A stretch of 5,118 nucleotides of DNA from Nitrospirales bacterium. Its GTDB lineage: Bacteria > Nitrospirota > Nitrospiria > Nitrospirales > UBA8639. Location of the stretch: NCBI GenBank assembly GCA_013817135.1, contig JACDDF010000220.1, positions 1 to 5,118 on the forward strand, in the 5' to 3' direction. Under the pieces are notes generated by a model. The model worked only from the letters and a program-made list of their open reading frames with translations, was not told the origin of the DNA and did no database searches. Numbering within the stretch: the first letter of the stretch is position 1; the number at the start of each line of letters is the position of its first letter. Made by a program: the position numbers and the translations under genes. Shown here in pieces: positions 4,974 through 5,118 of the stretch.

Positions 4974-5118
4974 CCAATCTGCATCAGAATAGAAAGGCTC
5001 GTGAATACAGTATTTGTCGAAAAATTTTCTCACGTTCTTGTCGTTTTGCCTCAGATGTAATCGAACATTTTTTGATGCTTAACAATAAATGAACCGTTTT
5101 GTGCTCATTGTAAAAAAC

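Larger units (their letters stand above)
4565..5118. other. 554-base AT-rich region without a recognisable gene
   Basis: Open frames in this stretch (for example minus 4596-4889 and plus 4642-4872) have no ribosome binding site and no protein-family features I recognise. The region contains the upstream control sequence of the di-iron gene, a 13-bp direct repeat, a CRP/FNR-like palindrome and a 10-bp direct repeat. The last 238 bases are about 33% GC by count, well below the genes. It may be a divergent control region for a gene beyond the right edge, or remnant sequence. Confidence 0.5.

Overview
This is a 5.1-kb piece of bacterial chromosome at roughly 50% GC in the genes, with unusually roomy, AT-rich intergenic DNA. 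The proteins suggest an environmental Gram-negative bacterium. The style of the stand-alone receiver, the CBS-pair protein and the TenA/PqqC-like di-iron protein reminds me of Nitrospira-type genomes. That assignment is recognition only and is not proven by any marker gene here.

Left part (1-1065, + strand): the 3' end of a BaiN/HI0933-type FAD-dependent oxidoreductase is coupled by a one-base stop/start overlap to a class I SAM-dependent methyltransferase. A 363-base gap with two inverted repeats follows.

Middle (1429-3147, + strand): a stand-alone response-regulator receiver protein with a very good ribosome binding site is followed by a probable terminator. Next is an MscS-type mechanosensitive channel gene. 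Its first transmembrane segment is encoded upstream of the only conventional in-frame start and is out of frame with the nearest upstream ATG because of a run of eight T. This is the most noteworthy anomaly in the window: a real frameshift, a slippage-controlled start or a sequence error.

Right part (3221-4564, - strand): a two-CBS-domain protein lies convergent to the channel gene. Upstream of it is a TenA/PqqC-like haem-oxygenase-fold di-metal protein of the CADD-related type, which keeps the metal ligands but appears to lack the sacrificial Tyr/Lys residues of CADD. A small A/T-rich hairpin separates the two.

The last 554 bases contain no gene I can support. They hold a 13-bp direct repeat 293 bp apart, a good match to a CRP/FNR-family binding site, and a tail of about 33% GC.

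The genes do not form an obvious single pathway. I see no CRISPR array, tRNA, rRNA, insertion sequence or recognisable defence system. The window looks mostly like ordinary housekeeping and signalling genes with a few regulatory and frame oddities.
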